Below, in pieces: positions 47,493-61,153 of a stretch of DNA of 64,000 nucleotides. Every line of letters starts with the position of its first letter. The stretch's first letter is position 1. Both the position numbers and the translations under genes were made by a program. The stretch is from Dallia pectoralis (lineage: Eukaryota > Chordata > Actinopteri > Esociformes > Umbridae), in NCBI GenBank assembly GCA_029465975.1, contig CM055756.1, positions 2,545,601-2,609,600 of the forward strand. Reading direction: 5' to 3'. The notes beneath the pieces were generated by a model, which worked only from the letters and a program-made list of their open reading frames with translations, was not told the origin of the DNA and searched no databases.

Positions 47493-49025
47493 TCCTTGCT
47501 GTACATTAGCAACCATTCCCCGTCTTATACTTGAACAATAGCAACCGTTCCCCATTCTATACTGTACATTAGCAACCGTTCCCCGTCTTATACTTGAACA
47601 TTAGCAACCGTTCCCCGTCCTATACTGTACATTAGCAACCGTTCCCAATCTATACTGTACATTAGCAACCGTTCCCCGTCCTATACTGTACATTAGCAAC
47701 CGTTCCCTGTACTATACATGAACATTAGCAACCGTTCCCCGTCCTATACATGAACAATAGCAACCATTCCCCGTCTTATACTGTACATTAGCAACCGTTC
47801 CCCGTCCTATAATGTACATTAGCAACCGTTCCCCGTTCTATACTGTACATTAGCAACCGTTCCCCGTACTATACATGAACATTAGCAACCGTTCCCCGTC
47901 CTATACATGAACAATAGTAACCGTTCCCCGTCCTATACTGTACATTAGCAACCGTTCCCCGTCCTATACATGAACATTAGCAACCGTTCCCCGTCCTATA
48001 CATGTACATTAGCAACCGTTCCCCGTCCTATACTGTACATTAGCAACCGTTCCCCGTTCTATACTGTACATTAGCAACCGTTCCCTGTCCTATACATGAA
48101 CATTAGCAACCGTTCCCCGTCCTATACATGAACACTAGCAACCGTTCCCCGTCCTATACATGAACATTAGCAAACCGTTCCCCATCCTATAGATGAACAT
48201 TAGCAACCGTTCCCCGTTCTATAGGCCTACTGTACATTAGCAACCGTTCCCCGTACTATACTGTACATTAGCAACCGTTCCCCGTTCTATACTGTACATT
48301 AGCAACCATTCCCCGTCTTATACTTGAACATTAGCAACCGTTCCCTGTCCTATACTGTACATTAGCAACCGTTCCCCGTCCTATACTGTACATTAGCAAC
48401 CGTTCCCCGTTCTATACTGTACATTAGCAACCGTTCCCCGTCCTATACTGTACATTAGCAACCGTTCCCTGTACTATACATGAACATTAGCAACCGTTCC
48501 CCGTCCTATACATGAACAATAGCAACCATTCCCCGTCTTATACTGTACATTAGCAACCGTTCCCGTCCTATACTGTACATTAGCAACCGTTCCCCGTTCT
48601 ATACTGTACATTAGCAACCGTTCCCCGTCCTATACATGAACATTAGCAACCGTTCCCCGTCCTATACATGAACACTAGCAACCGTTCCCCGTCCTATACA
48701 TGAACATTAGCAAACCGTTCCCCATCCTATAGATGAACATTAGCAACCGTTCCCCGTTCTATAGGCCTACTGTACATTAGCAACCGTTCCCCATTCTATA
48801 CTGTACATTAGCAACCGTTCCCCATCCTATACTGTACATTAGCAACCGTTCCCCATCCTATACTGTACATTAGCAACCGTTCCCCGTCTTATAGTTGAAC
48901 AATAGCAACCGTTCCCCGTCCTATACATGAACATTAGCAACCGTTCCCCGTTCTATAGGCCTACTGTACATTAGCAACCGTTCCCGGTCCTTTACTGTTC
49001 ATTAACATCAGCTACTCATCCTTTA
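47493..49025. repeat. Minisatellite, 31-bp basic unit, about 48 copies, with higher-order duplication
   Basis: The unit is CATTAGCAACCGTTCCCCGT followed by CCTATACTGTA. Variants include CTATACATGAA, CTTATACTTGAA, AATAGC and CTATAGGCCTACTGTA. A block with the rare words GCAAACCG, CCATCCTATAGATG and ATAGGCCTAC occurs at about 48085-48250 and again at about 48625-48790, offset by 540 bp. This shows segmental duplication within the array. The right end is interrupted by hAT copy 2. Confidence 0.96.
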
Positions 49026-50190
49026 CTGTACATCAGGGGTGTCCAAAGTCCGGCCCGCGGGCCAACAGCAAATTCTGAAAATGTTATTGAATATGGCCCG
49101 CACAAGAAGATTGAGCTCAACTCTGTTGCACTTCTCAGTTTCAACACTAGTTGGAGCCAGAGGTGGAAATGGTGCTTCTCCACTAAACAAAATTAAGCAA
49201 ACAAAAACTTTTACTGCGAGTCACCAGAAATGGCAGCACTAAAGAAACGCAAAATAACAAGTGAGTGTAGAAGATTTCAAACACAGTGGGAAAATGAATA
49301 TTTCTTCAAAGAAATCAACGTAAAGTGTATCTGTTTGATTTGCAATGAAGATGTTGCTGTGATGAAAGAGTATAATGTCCGTCAGCACTATGAGACCAAA
49401 CATCAGAGCTACACATCAGTACACCAGTGCCGAACGAACGCAGAAAGTCAAGCAAATGGCAGCTAGCCTGCAAGCTCAACAACAGGTGTTTTTTCGTGCT
49501 AACAAAGGAAAACGCCACAACAGCAAGCTATAAGGTCGCTAAACATATGGCCCAGCACGGCAAACCGTTCTCAGACGGTGATTTCATAAAGCAGTGCCTC
49601 AAAGTCACAGCAATAATGTGCCCGGAAAAAGTTCCGGATTTCAACAACGTGAGCTTATCCAGAAATACAGTGGTGCGGAGAATCGAGGACTTGTTGTCAG
49701 CTAACTGGAAACTTCAGCTGAGAGACCAAGCTAGTGCTTTTGATTTGTACTCGATAGCATGCGATTGGTAATTGATAGGGTTAGCGATAAGAGCACAGAT
49801 GCCACAGACACCGCGCAGCTGTTAATGTTTTGCGGGGAGTAGATGGACTTTTTTGCTATACGGAGGAGCTGCATGATATGATGAGCCTAAAAGGCACAAC
49901 GACGGGCAGAGATATTTTTGAAGCTGTGTCGGAGGCAGTTGGAAAGATGGGGCTTAAATGGGACAAACTCTGTGGAGAAACAACGGATGGAGCTCCGGCC
50001 ATGACGGGCGTAAAACCTGTCAACATAATTCGAGCTAGAGGACAGCACAGTTATTCACATTATAGGTGAGTTAGAAATACACACAGTATTCATGTGTTAA
50101 TATGTCACCTCTAGTGTGCGGCCCGGCCCTTCGTTTATTTTTCTGTATTTGGCCCTCACTAAAAAAACTTTGGACACCCCTGCTGTACAT
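49026..50190 (+). mobile_element. Non-autonomous hAT (GTF2IRD2-like) copy 2, inserted in the 31-bp array
   Basis: The element spans 49034-50182 with the same terminal inverted repeats as copy 1. A perfect 8-bp target duplication, CTGTACAT, flanks it (49026-49033 and 50183-50190) and is itself part of the array unit. Coding pieces run in order: zinc-finger segment 49230-49466 (C35, C38, H53, H58), middle segment 49427-49771, a piece reading SDKSTDATDTAQLL (about 49785-49828, containing the likely first RNase-H Asp) and TDGAPAMTG near 49987. The same frame break after QANGS as in copy 1 and the same missing C-terminus are present. It is about 34 bp shorter than copy 1, through a difference near one terminus. 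Confidence 0.93.
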
Positions 50191-50825
50191 TAACAACTGT
50201 GAGTGTACCATCTAGGAAAACAATGATCTATGAAAATCTAAATTTGAAATGCTAACTAGCAACTTTTGTTTATATGTTCATATATCATCTATCCATGTTT
50301 TGACTTGCTTGTCCCAACATCACAACCACAAAACTGAAAAACAGACAATATCGTGGGAAACAAAGGCAATCATTAAGACAGAGAAATATTGTGCTTGACA
50401 GAACCCAGAAATTTCCCTGAAAAGTGGAAGTGATATTTGAAATTAAGTAAGGCAGAGTGTCTCTGTACTCAGTCATACAGAAAAGTTGTTAATCTCTCAG
50501 AGTACAGAGTTGTTTGTCTTGCAGTTTGGCTGGTGTTGTGCGGTGATATTACAATCCCAAGGAGCCTGCAAATTATCTCAACTTGCCGCCACGCACAGAA
50601 ATGCAGGTCATTTATCAGGAGGATATCTATACTGTCAGAAAATGCTCAAAGGTTGTGTCTAACGAGCGCCAAAAACTGTGAAGAATGGTATTGCGGTTTC
50701 TGTTGTAAAAAAAAAACACAGAACAATAATATTACTTTACCTTTTAGAGAAATGTTTACGTTCCATCCTGTTGTGTCTACAAAGGTAATAGCAGAAACAA
50801 TGTATTTACATGTTGCATCCACGTT
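50191..50825. other. Unassigned spacer
   Basis: The frames at 50285-50476 (minus) and 50437-50868 (plus) show no domain; the latter runs into the next array. Confidence 0.5.
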
Positions 50826-51640
50826 CTATACACACATTATGGGCATTACGTCTGCATGCACGTTCTAAACACATTATGGGTATTATGTCTGCATGCACGT
50901 TCTAAACACACATTATGGGCATAATGTCTGCATGCACGTTCTATACACACATTATGGGCATTACGTCTGCATGCACGTTCTAAACACATTATGGGTATTA
51001 TGTCTGCATGCACGTTCTAAACACACATTATGGGCATAATGTCTGCATGCACGTTCTATACGCACATAATGGGCATTTGATCTGCATGCCCGTTCTATAC
51101 ACACATTATGGGTATTACGTCTGCATGCACGTTCTATACACACATTATGGGTATTTGATCTGCATGCACGTTCTCTACACACATTATGGGTATTATGTCT
51201 GCATGCACGTTCTATACACACATTATGGGTATTATGTCTGCATGCACGTTCTATACACACATTATGGGTATTATGTCTGCATGCACGTTCTATACACACA
51301 TTATGGGTATTATGTCTGCATGCACGTTCTATACACACATTATGGGTATTATGTCTGCATGCACGTTCTATACACACATTATGGGTATTATGTCTGCATG
51401 CACGTTCTATACACACATTATGGGTATTATGTCTGCATGCACGTTCTATACACACATTATGGGTATTATGTCTGCATGCACGTTCTATACACACATTATG
51501 GGTATTATGTCTGCATGCACGTTCTATACACACATTATGGGTATTATGTCTGCATGCACGTTCTATACACACATTATGGGTATTATGTCTGCATGCAAGT
51601 TCTATACACACTTTATGGGCATTATGTCTGCATGCACGGT
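50826..51640. repeat. Minisatellite, 39-bp unit, about 21 copies
   Basis: The core GGTATTATGTCTGCATGCAC, then GTTCTATACACACATTAT, repeats every 39 bp, with 37-bp variants (CTAAACACATTATG) and GGGCAT or TTGATC variants at the left. Each unit holds the palindrome TGCATGCA. As 39 is divisible by three, both strands stay open for more than 200 codons (50961-51649), which is an artefact. Confidence 0.96.
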
Positions 51641-53790
51641 GTAATGTAGTGCAGGAATGCCATGTGCAGGGCCAGGTTAATTCGTTCAGAAACAGGTTTA
51701 TTTAAAAAAACAAAGATTAAACAAAAAAGACTAACTAGTTTGAAAATGCGCTAAACAGCAGCTTATAACAAACATCCAAACCACATCAATCTTATTCAAA
51801 CACAACACTCATCTCTATCTTAAACCTACACTGGAAATAACAACCAACAAATGTGCACACAGAACCAGTGACATTTATACACACATAATAACCAAATCCC
51901 TTACAGCCGTGATACTTTCATTAAACCCAAATGTTAAACAGCTGTAACTGAAATAAAACCAACATGCTTTTAGGCCTGGCCTAAAAAACAAACAATCGGG
52001 GAGGGCAGAGAAATCCCAGAGGAGGTGGTTGTGCAGGGGATCGCCTAAGCAATGTTCTCCGCTACAGAGGCGGCTTCTCAGACCAGCAGAGGGGAGGCCG
52101 GCAAGAGGGGAGGTCGGCAGTGGGAAGGTCGGCAAGAGGAGAGACAAGTTCTACGCAGACATTCAAGGCCTTACGTTTTGCAGGAACATATTAAGCTAAT
52201 TGAGCTTGTTTTTTTATGTCCACAAAACCAGTGCTGAAAAGCGGCCCCCTGTAGGAATCATACCGTGGGCGTGAACGTGCACACACTCCATTTATCATTG
52301 ATGTGACTTGCTTGCTTGTGTAGATGTTGATCACTGATCTCCGGAGCGTTCTGAATTCTTCTCTCATTTCATTTGAGGGACATCTGCCACACTTCAGAAA
52401 CATTCCTGTTGCTCATGCTGCCCAGTATTGTGTGCCACAGAAGGCTTTCAAAATAAATGAAATTAAACAGGCGTTAGAATTTGGCCGGGCCATTTTCCTA
52501 CTTAAATAATTATACTGCGCCCCCATTATTGAGACTTCAAGGTTTGGTTGCTCGTGTTTACCAGTGGGGTGTGCCGCAGAATTGATTTCACCTGTTTGTA
52601 CAGGCCTGGGTTTCGTGTCCCTGTTTACTACACCATATAACAAATGCATATAGGCTGGGTACTCCGATCAACATGTTATAAAGGTTAGGTTCCCTCCGAT
52701 CGATAGTCAATCAATCGGCAAACAGATGGAGCCATAAAGCAGGAGATAATTACGTGCTAAGAGAATGTAGGGAGCGTCTTTAATGGATGACTCAATTGAG
52801 TAGTATGTCTGCTTCTGACGGAGGCCACACTGGCTAGTCCTTACACCTTTTGAATTGGATCTTTTGTATGAATATGCTTTCTAATAAAGCTTAAATAAAG
52901 GCTCTTTACTATCTGAGCATATGGGTTAAATAGATGTCTTAAGTACTACATGTATGTCAATTATGTTATAAAGCATGTTATGGATAACGGCACACCATCA
53001 AATATTTATGTCCCGATTCTTATCTTTAGAAGGTGTTAGGTCCCTGAAGAAGAATTCCTCACCCCCCCATCACCTTTCTGTATCTGTATTGGACTAGTTC
53101 TAGCCTCTGGTCAGATGGGTGTTATTTCCAAAATGTTGTAGCTGTCAACAAATAGCCAGGGGCTGAATGACAGTGTTTAGGATTAGTTGTATAGGTGTGT
53201 GTGTGGGGGGGGCTGGGGGAATAGTCCCACCAAACCAAAGTGGGATTGCTTTGTTTTGTCAAAGTGTCTTCTTGCATCACTGAGACTCGGATCTGTACAT
53301 ATAAATAAAGGATTTTTTTTTTTATGATCAGATATCATGGATTATACAACACAATGTTAACGCAGCATTCTAATTTCAGCACTCCTAAAAATAACAATGG
53401 GTTAATTTTGCTTGAGTTAAACACAACAAATATACATTTGTAAAAAATATATTTATGTACTTATTTTTTCCCAATGTATATGTTGTTATGTACTTATGTA
53501 AGGGTGTGTTAAGTTAAAGGAGTCATTCCTTGAAAATTCTTAAAGAAAATTAATGATTGTATCTAGTTTATTTTAAAAGTAATCATAGTTTTTACAGGAA
53601 CTTGACATTCCTTAAGGTAATGTCTGGTCTGGTGAAACTGCATACACATGGTAGTTTAAGCAACTCAGGTCAAGTGTCGTCCAATAAAACAAAGCTCCTC
53701 AGTCATTTAAAAAATTATAGAAAATTATCCATAATTCAAGAGTGTAAACGGGTATGACAGCAGTACACGTGAAAAAGATCCACTGTGCCA
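51641..53790. other. Unassigned spacer
   Basis: A few imperfect copies of GAGGGGAGGCCGGCAAGAGG lie at about 52090-52145. AT-rich low-complexity sequence covers 53280-53560. The frames at 51875-52147, 52191-52649 and 53557-53757 have no recognisable domain. Confidence 0.5.
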
Positions 53791-53799
53791 AATGGGCGT

Positions 53800-54490
53800 G
53801 GCAAAAGTGAAGAGCAGTTAACACTTCAGACAAGAGTCCAGACAGCAGTAGTTTAGAGGCAATGGGTGAAATGAGGGTTTAGAGTCTTAGGGTTCTTTGT
53901 AAATCAATCCAGTCTTTGGCAGCTGAAAACTGGAAGGACTGGCGGTCAAATGATGCGCATGTTTTCGGGGTGACTAAGGCAATGTACCTCCTTGTGCGTA
54001 AACTGTGGGTAGAGCAAAGGTGACTAGAAAGCTCAGGTACAACGGGACTATTCCTAGCAGAGACTTGTGAATTAGTTGGTATCAGTGACTTAAACGCTGA
54101 GTGTTTAATGGCGGCCAGCCGACTAATGCGTAAAGGTTGCAGTGATGGGTGTTGTATGGGGCATTAATTACAAAACATATAACACTGGTAAATCACATCA
54201 AATTTATTTCAGGTGAGTTTGAGACAGTTCTTAAAATAACATAACCAAAGTCAAACATTCGTATAATAGTCATCTTCACCAAGGCAAGTTTGGGCAGCAT
54301 GAGTGAAGGAGGCACTGTTGCGCAAAAGGAAACCGATTCTGGACTTGTATTTGAATTGTGTTTGTTTATGTGGGTCTGGAAAGAGAAAGCTGTCTAACAA
54401 GACACCTGGGTATTTGTTTGCGTCCAAATATTCTAGTTCAGACCCATCTAGCATCATTATCAACGACAGCAAGCGAAATCGAAACACAGA
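53800..54490 (-). pseudogene. LINE reverse-transcriptase remnant (L2/Rex-like)
   Basis: The minus-strand frame from 54487 reads DGSELEYLDANKYPGVLLDS, then KYKSRIGFLLRNSASFTHAA. This matches the segment of fish non-LTR reverse transcriptases that I recall as YKYLGVWLDS, then LRSRIGFLFRNKASF. Further down the same strand, in another frame, come LRTRRYIALVTPKTCASF and FQFSAAKDWIDLQRTLRL, the C-terminal tail after the LDYGD region. The LDYGD block between the two pieces is lost or unreadable, and stops and frameshifts separate them. It is a dead, truncated copy of a subfamily related to the 17.9-kb fragment. Confidence 0.78.
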
Positions 54491-57010
54491 CTGGCATTTT
54501 TAAAATCCCAGCGTTTTTTGTCCAACTTAAGGCTATTTTGAGCTGTGTTCCTGTGAGGCGAGATAAATCTGACATCTGTGTATCGAACAACAGCAGGTCC
54601 ACTTACATCCTGAAACCATCTTACCCCTTCAGCTCGTTTGTTTCCTCTGTACAAGCTTTTCTCCATTTCTCTATCTTTTTCTCAGTACACTTTCTGTAGA
54701 AATGGCATTTTGTAGAATACAATTGTTTTATTCACATAAATAAAATTCGTAGCAAGATGTGCATCACATACATTTTAAACAGATAATGCATAACGGTCTC
54801 TACAAGCAATCAATCATTGGTCAAATAAAATATATAAAGTATAAAAAAATGTTAAAATGCATGGCTTAATGGAAAATGGCAAGCATGGATTGAAAACACG
54901 CGTCCATACCAAATCGTTGTCAACGAAAGAATATGGACCTCAAATCTAAAATTATGTGTAATAATATACCGTACAGAGAAAAACAATGTAATTGGCAGCC
55001 GTTAAACTAAGCCTGCTTGGTTAGTATAGCCAACGCATATAGATATGCATTAAAACTACATCCTTTAAAGATATTATGCGATTTTATTGAGGCTCAGTTA
55101 TTTTGTTGTCTTAAAGTGCATACTGTATATTAACCTTCTAAGTTAGTGGTCACCACATTTTTGAGTCAACCCGAAGTTTTGCAAATCTTAAAATAATTCT
55201 GTGGGAACTGAATACAGTTTCTGATCAGTGCACATCGCTTAAATATCCCCCCGATTGATAGACACAATCCTGCGGTACATCTTAATCATGTGTGAAATCA
55301 AACGCTATGGAAATTATTAAGGAAAACTATATGTCTAGCGTTGTATTATCTCTAGTATAATTATGAACAAGCATAGAGATACAGACTGATCGGATGATGT
55401 TTCAAGCCCGGCCGTCTGTTGTTTTCTATTCATCTCTTTGAATGCAGATGCCGCCAAGGTGTGGATGGAAAGAAAATGAAAAACGTGGGATGCCGGATCC
55501 TGTTGAGCTACATCAGATGAAAGGGCCTGCAGCTGTGTCCAGATTGGGACTGTCTGATGGTCAGTTCATTGTACTGACCGGCAAATATGAAGGGACAGGC
55601 TGGAACTACTGCCACCTTTGGCACTGCAAACTGAACCGAGAATTAGACCACCTAAACCAAGTTATAAAGCATGTAAACAAAACAGAAAATGTATACCGTG
55701 CTGATGTATCGAGTATATAGTCTTAAACCAATTAAAAAAAAAACTTGTGCATGTGAATCATTGTATTAGTTGTATTTTGGAGCCAAGCCAAGGATATACA
55801 TATCAGTGAGATACAGCGCATGGTGAATAATGAACAGACTTATCAATGCGTAATGAACTGCCAACTCTCATGTCCCCATGCCACAGCTTATCACAATCCA
55901 TTTCCCCGTTCACCCATCGGGCTATTTAACTCGCAACAGAAGCTTAACACATTGCAACACAGCCTCATGTGCTGACACAGTTAACATAAGAGCTATAACA
56001 GGACAATCTACATGCGCATCTTAGGGATATGTCCCTCGGTAACAAGCGCGCATGTGCCTTCATTCAACATGACCTTCATTATGACGGTGTCCTGTCTATC
56101 ATAGACGGGTGTCATTACGGGACCCTCTGTGTCTATGACATTCACTTGTTAATGCCAGCCTGTCATACTGACTGCGTCTAAGTGCTGTAGTGGTGTCCCT
56201 ATCACTTCACACGCATGCCGAGACTGAGAAGTGTGTTCTCTGTTCTCAACGCCAATGTGTCAGCGCCCTCTACCGTTCGACAGGGAGAATGTGACGGTAA
56301 ACCACCTCTCTAAATGTGTCTGCTCCGCGTGTACACTGTAAGTTAGACCCATATAGGCTCGGATGTTTAAATGCAACCCGTTTAAATGTGAACGTTCATT
56401 TGCCATAATGACGTGAAGTATGCGCTGCCAAGTCAGTCCTGGAAACCAATATATACATAAAAATAATTCCGCTGAAAATCAGGGAGGATGGCCTGCCTAT
56501 TTGAAATTGTATAATTTGGCTCTTTAGACATGGCCAAACATTATAGGTTGTAGACATTTCCTTTCTTTATTTATAGGCTCATATGTTTTTATCAAATTGA
56601 TTGAAATACAAACGCATTGCCTTTCTATGTACAACTTTCTGACAATATTCAGACATTCTGCCCTTTGATACTGAATTCAGAACAAACATTGTGTTGACAA
56701 CAGTATGGACTGAAAGACAATACTAAACGAGAGACTTTGGTAGAAGTGCATTTCGGGGAACCTTTTTTTCCTGGCGCTGGGTTCTCTCTCTATGGCCCTT
56801 CCCTGTCCAGAGTCACCGGACAACAGACGGGTCGCAGCGAGGCCAAGGTCCAAATCCGGTGTGTGCAGATGGACTCCAGTGCCGCCTCTAATCCTGAGCG
56901 GCTTGGCACAGCCAGTAAAGAGAGGAACAGAGCAAGGAGTGAGAGTGAGAGAGAGAGAGAGATGGAGAGAGAATAGGGGTGTGGGGAAAGGACATTGCAA
57001 TATTTGTTAG
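54491..57010. other. Unassigned spacer with one unrecognised open frame
   Basis: A 92-codon plus-strand frame at 55442-55720 (MQMPPRCGWKENEK..., with GLSDGQFIVLTGKYEGTGW) has mixed composition and no repeats, but I do not recognise it. A GA-rich tract lies at about 56930-56975. The LINE fragment may extend a little way into 54491-54660. Confidence 0.4.
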
Positions 57011-57011
57011 A

Positions 57012-57538
57012 AGGCCCCCCCGTGTTTGTTAGCAGGACAGGCTGCCTGGCTCTGGGTCCCAGTTTGTTAGCAGGACAGGCTGCCTGGCTCTGGGTCCCAG
57101 TTTGTTAGCAGGATATAGGCTGCCTGGCTCTGGGTCCCAGTTTGTTAGCAGGACAGGCTGCCTGGCTCTGGGTCCCAGTTTGTTAGCAGGATATAGGCTG
57201 CCTGGCTCTGGGTCCCAGTTTGTTAGCAGGATATAGGCTGCCTGGCTCTGGGTCCCAGTTTGTTAGCAGGATATAGGCTGCCTGGCTCTGGGTCCCAGTT
57301 TGTTAGCAGGATATAGGCTGCCTGGCTCTGGGTCCCAGTTTGTTAGCAGGATATAGGCTGCCTGGCTCTGGGTCCCAGTTTGTTAGCAGGATATAGGCTG
57401 CCTGGCTCTGGGTCCCAGTTTGTTAGCAGGATATAGGCTGCCTGGCTCTGGGTCCCAGTTTGTTAGCAGGATATAGGCTGCCTGGCTCTGGGTCCCAGTT
57501 TGTTAGCAGGATATAGGCTGCCTGGCTCTGAGTCCCAG
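57012..57538. repeat. Minisatellite, 40-bp unit, about 13 copies
   Basis: GTTTGTTAGCAGGATATAGG then CTGCCTGGCTCTGGGTCCCA repeats every 40 bp. A 38-bp form with AGGACAGG occurs in the first copies and near 57150; the rest are nearly identical. Confidence 0.96.
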
Positions 57539-57937
57539 TAGTGAGTACAGGCAGCAACCACACTGACATCAAACTTATGGAAATATGGTTTGTCTTTATT
57601 TCCTCGAAAGTCTTTGATTCCCTCAACTCAAGCTCCGCTCTAAGCAATGACCTTGTCGTATTTGTTCTGCAGCGTGAGAGAGAGTAACGGGAAGAACGGG
57701 AGAATGGGAAAAATTGAAAAGGGAGAAGGAGAGGAGTAGAATGCGGCACTCAGGGCATCCTATCACAAGCCACTCTGCTCTACTCTTAATTCTCACTGAT
57801 ATTAAGCCTGTTTTTCTTTTATAACCAACCTTCTCCCAAATCTCTCAGTCCTGTGGCCGATCTAACCCTAACAACATCTGCTAAATTACTAAACTGTAAC
57901 AGTGAAAACCAGCCTTGTGCAAATTGAAAGCTCCAGA
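57539..57937. other. Unassigned spacer
   Basis: Nothing is recognised; a minus-strand frame (57423-57749) overlaps the array and is not coding. Confidence 0.5.
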
Positions 57938-60235
57938 CAACACTAATGTATAGTTATGTACAGTACACTAATGTATAGTTATGTACAGTACACTAATGTA
58001 TAGTTATGTACAGTACACTAATGTATAGTTATGCACAGTACACTAATGTATAGTTATGTACAGTACACTAATGTATAGTTATGCACAGTACACTAATGTA
58101 TAGTTATGCACAGTACACTAATGTATAGTTATGTACAGTACACTAATGTATAGTTATGCACAGTACACTAATGTATAGTTATGCACAGTACACTAATGTA
58201 TAGTTATGTACAGTACACTAATGTATAGTTATGCACAGTACACTAATGTATAGTTATGCACAGTACACTAATGTATAGTTATGCACAGTACACAGTAATG
58301 TATAGTTATGTACAGTACACTAATGTATAGTTATGCACAGTAATGTATAGTTATGCAGTACAGTATAGTTATGCACAGTACACTAATGTATAGTTATGTA
58401 CAGTACACTAATGTATAGTTATGCACAGTACACTAATGTATAGTTATGCACAGTACACTAATGTATAGTTATGCACAGTACACTAATGTATAGTTATGTA
58501 CAGTACACTAATGTATAGTTAGTTATGCACAGTACACTAATGTATAGTTATGCACAGTACACAGTAACTAATGTATAGTTATGCACAGTACACTAATGTA
58601 TAGTTATGTACAGTACACTAATGTATAGTTATGTACAGTACACTAATGTATAGTTATGCACAGTACACTAATGTATAGTTATGCACAGTACACTAATGTA
58701 TAGTTATGTACAGTACACTAATGTATAGTTATGTACAGTACACTAATGTATAGTTATGCACAGTACACTAATGTATAGTTATGCACAGTACACTAATGTA
58801 TAGTTATGTACAGTACACTAATGTATAGTTATGCACAGTACACTAATGTATAGTTATGCACAGTACACTAATGTATAGTTATGCACAGTACACTAATGTA
58901 TAGTTATGCACAGTACACTAATGTATAGTTATGCACAGTACACTAATGTATAGTTATGTACAGTACACTAATGTATGCACAGTACACTAATGTATAGTTA
59001 TGCACAGTACACTAATGTATAGTTATGTACAGTACACTAATGTATAGTTATGTACAGTACACTAATGTATAGTTATGTACAGTACACTAATGTATAGTTA
59101 TGCACAGTACACTAATGTATAGTTATGTACAGTACACTAATGTATAGTTATGCACAGTACACTAATGTATAGTTATGTACAGTACACTAATGTATAGTTA
59201 TGTACAGTACACTAATGTATAGTTATGCACAGTACACTAATGTATAGTTATGCACAGTACACTAATGTATAGTTATGTACAGTACACTAATGTATAGTTA
59301 TGCACAGTACACTAATGTATAGTTATGTACAGTACACTAATGTATAGTTATGCACAGTACACTAATGTATAGTTATGCACAGTACACTAATGTATAGTTA
59401 TGCACAGTACACTAATGTATAGTTATGCACAGTACACTAATGTATAGTTATGCACAGTACACTAATGTATAGTTATGTACAGTACACTAATGTATAGTAC
59501 ACTAATGTATAGTTATGTACAGTACACTAATGTATAGTTATGCACAGTACACTAATGTATAGTTATGTACAGTACACTAATGTATAGTTATGCACAGTAC
59601 ACTAATGTATAGTTATGCACAGTACACTAATGTATAGTTATGTACAGTACACTAATGTATAGTTATGCACAGTACACTAATGTATAGTTATGTACAGTAC
59701 ACTAATGTATAGTTATGCACAGTACACTAATGTATAGTTATGTACAGTACACTAATGTATAGTTATGTACAGTACACTAATGTATAGTTATGTACAGTAC
59801 ACTAATGTATAGTTATGCACAGTACACTAATGTATAGTTATGCACAGTACACTAATGTATAGTTATGCACAGTACACTAATGTATAGTTATGCACAGTAC
59901 ACTAATGTATAGTTATGTACAGTACACTAATGTATAGTTATGCACAGTACACTAATGTATAGTTATGCACAGTACACTAATGTATAGTTATGCACAGTAC
60001 ACTAATGTATAGTTATGCACAGTACACTAATGTATAGTTATGTACAGTACACTAATGTATAGTTATGCACAGTACACTAATGTATAGTTATGTACAGTAC
60101 ACTAATGTATAGTTATGTACAGTACACTAATGTATAGTTATGTACAGTACACTAATGTATAGTTATGCACAGTACACTAATGTATAGTTATGCACAGTAC
60201 ACTAATGTATAGTTATGTACAGTTAGGTACAGTAC
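57938..60235. repeat. Minisatellite, 25-bp unit, about 92 copies
   Basis: The unit is ACTAATGTATAGTTATGCACAGTAC or the same with TGTACAGTAC. The TGCA/TGTA choice forms a two-state code along the array. Phase slips and partial units cluster at 58290-58375, 58515-58570, 58970 and 59490. This is the largest array by copy number in the window. Confidence 0.97.
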
Positions 60236-61153
60236 AATAATGTATAGAATATTATATAGTTGTGCATAACAGAATTTAGTACAGTACAGTTAAGATTACA
60301 GATTTGTTGTCTTGAACTGATTGTTTATAGAGATATGCTTCTCTGATCAGCTATAGTCTATATATGTAGACGCAGACACAGTTCATTATGGTGTGAGGGA
60401 GCAGAGAATATAATGTATTGCAGGACACTGGACAAGTGTTCAGGGCCCTGGAGGGTGTTTAAATAATACATTTGATAGGAAATGGGAGGAATAACGTGTA
60501 ACCTAAAAATAGTTCCGCTCTGAAGGTGATGCAGTGTCATCGGCCCTTTGAACCTCTTGCCTTGGCAGACCCGGTTAAAAGCAAAAGAAAAAATGAAATG
60601 AAATGAAGCCAAGTGTTCATGTATAGGACTCAATCATATATGCCATCAATAATGGTTGGTATCTGTCCGTTGAAGTTTGGCAGGTAACAGATCACAGTTT
60701 TCACAAACCATGCTTGACATTTTGAGAGCCATCAGATCAAGTGCATGAGTGTCTATCACAGTTCTGACTGTGAAGTCTCATTACAGCTACCGACTTGGTA
60801 ACAAATACCTTTGAATCCATCATTTATCCACTTCACTATCGCTAAACCAATTATAAGGAGTGTGTTTCTGTGTGTCAGAAATGCTAGTGTGTGTCCTTGT
60901 GTTTAGGTAGAACAGGTGCCATTCTCCCAGGTGTACAAAGACTGGAAATAGATACGCATCAGGGTCACTAAATGGCAGGAAGAGCCTTTCTGTACTTGAT
61001 TAGGATCCCTGGAGAGGTTCAAGTATGCCCTACACCTGTCGGAGGCGAGAGAGCAGGTGAATGCTCTTCCCTGGAAGGGTTATTATAGATGTCTTTCTAT
61101 AAGGCTCTGCACTCTCATGGATTTAATCTAACCTGACAGGCTGCTCCTAACAG
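60236..61153. other. Unassigned spacer
   Basis: A minus-strand frame at 60358-60633 is unrecognised. The last 150 bases may belong to the LINE fragment that follows. Confidence 0.45.

Noticed and set aside
50961..51649. Frames of more than 200 codons on both strands (CIERACRHNTHNV and YVCMHVLYTHYG repeats)
   Set aside because: The 39-bp unit is divisible by three; the frames follow the array edges exactly.
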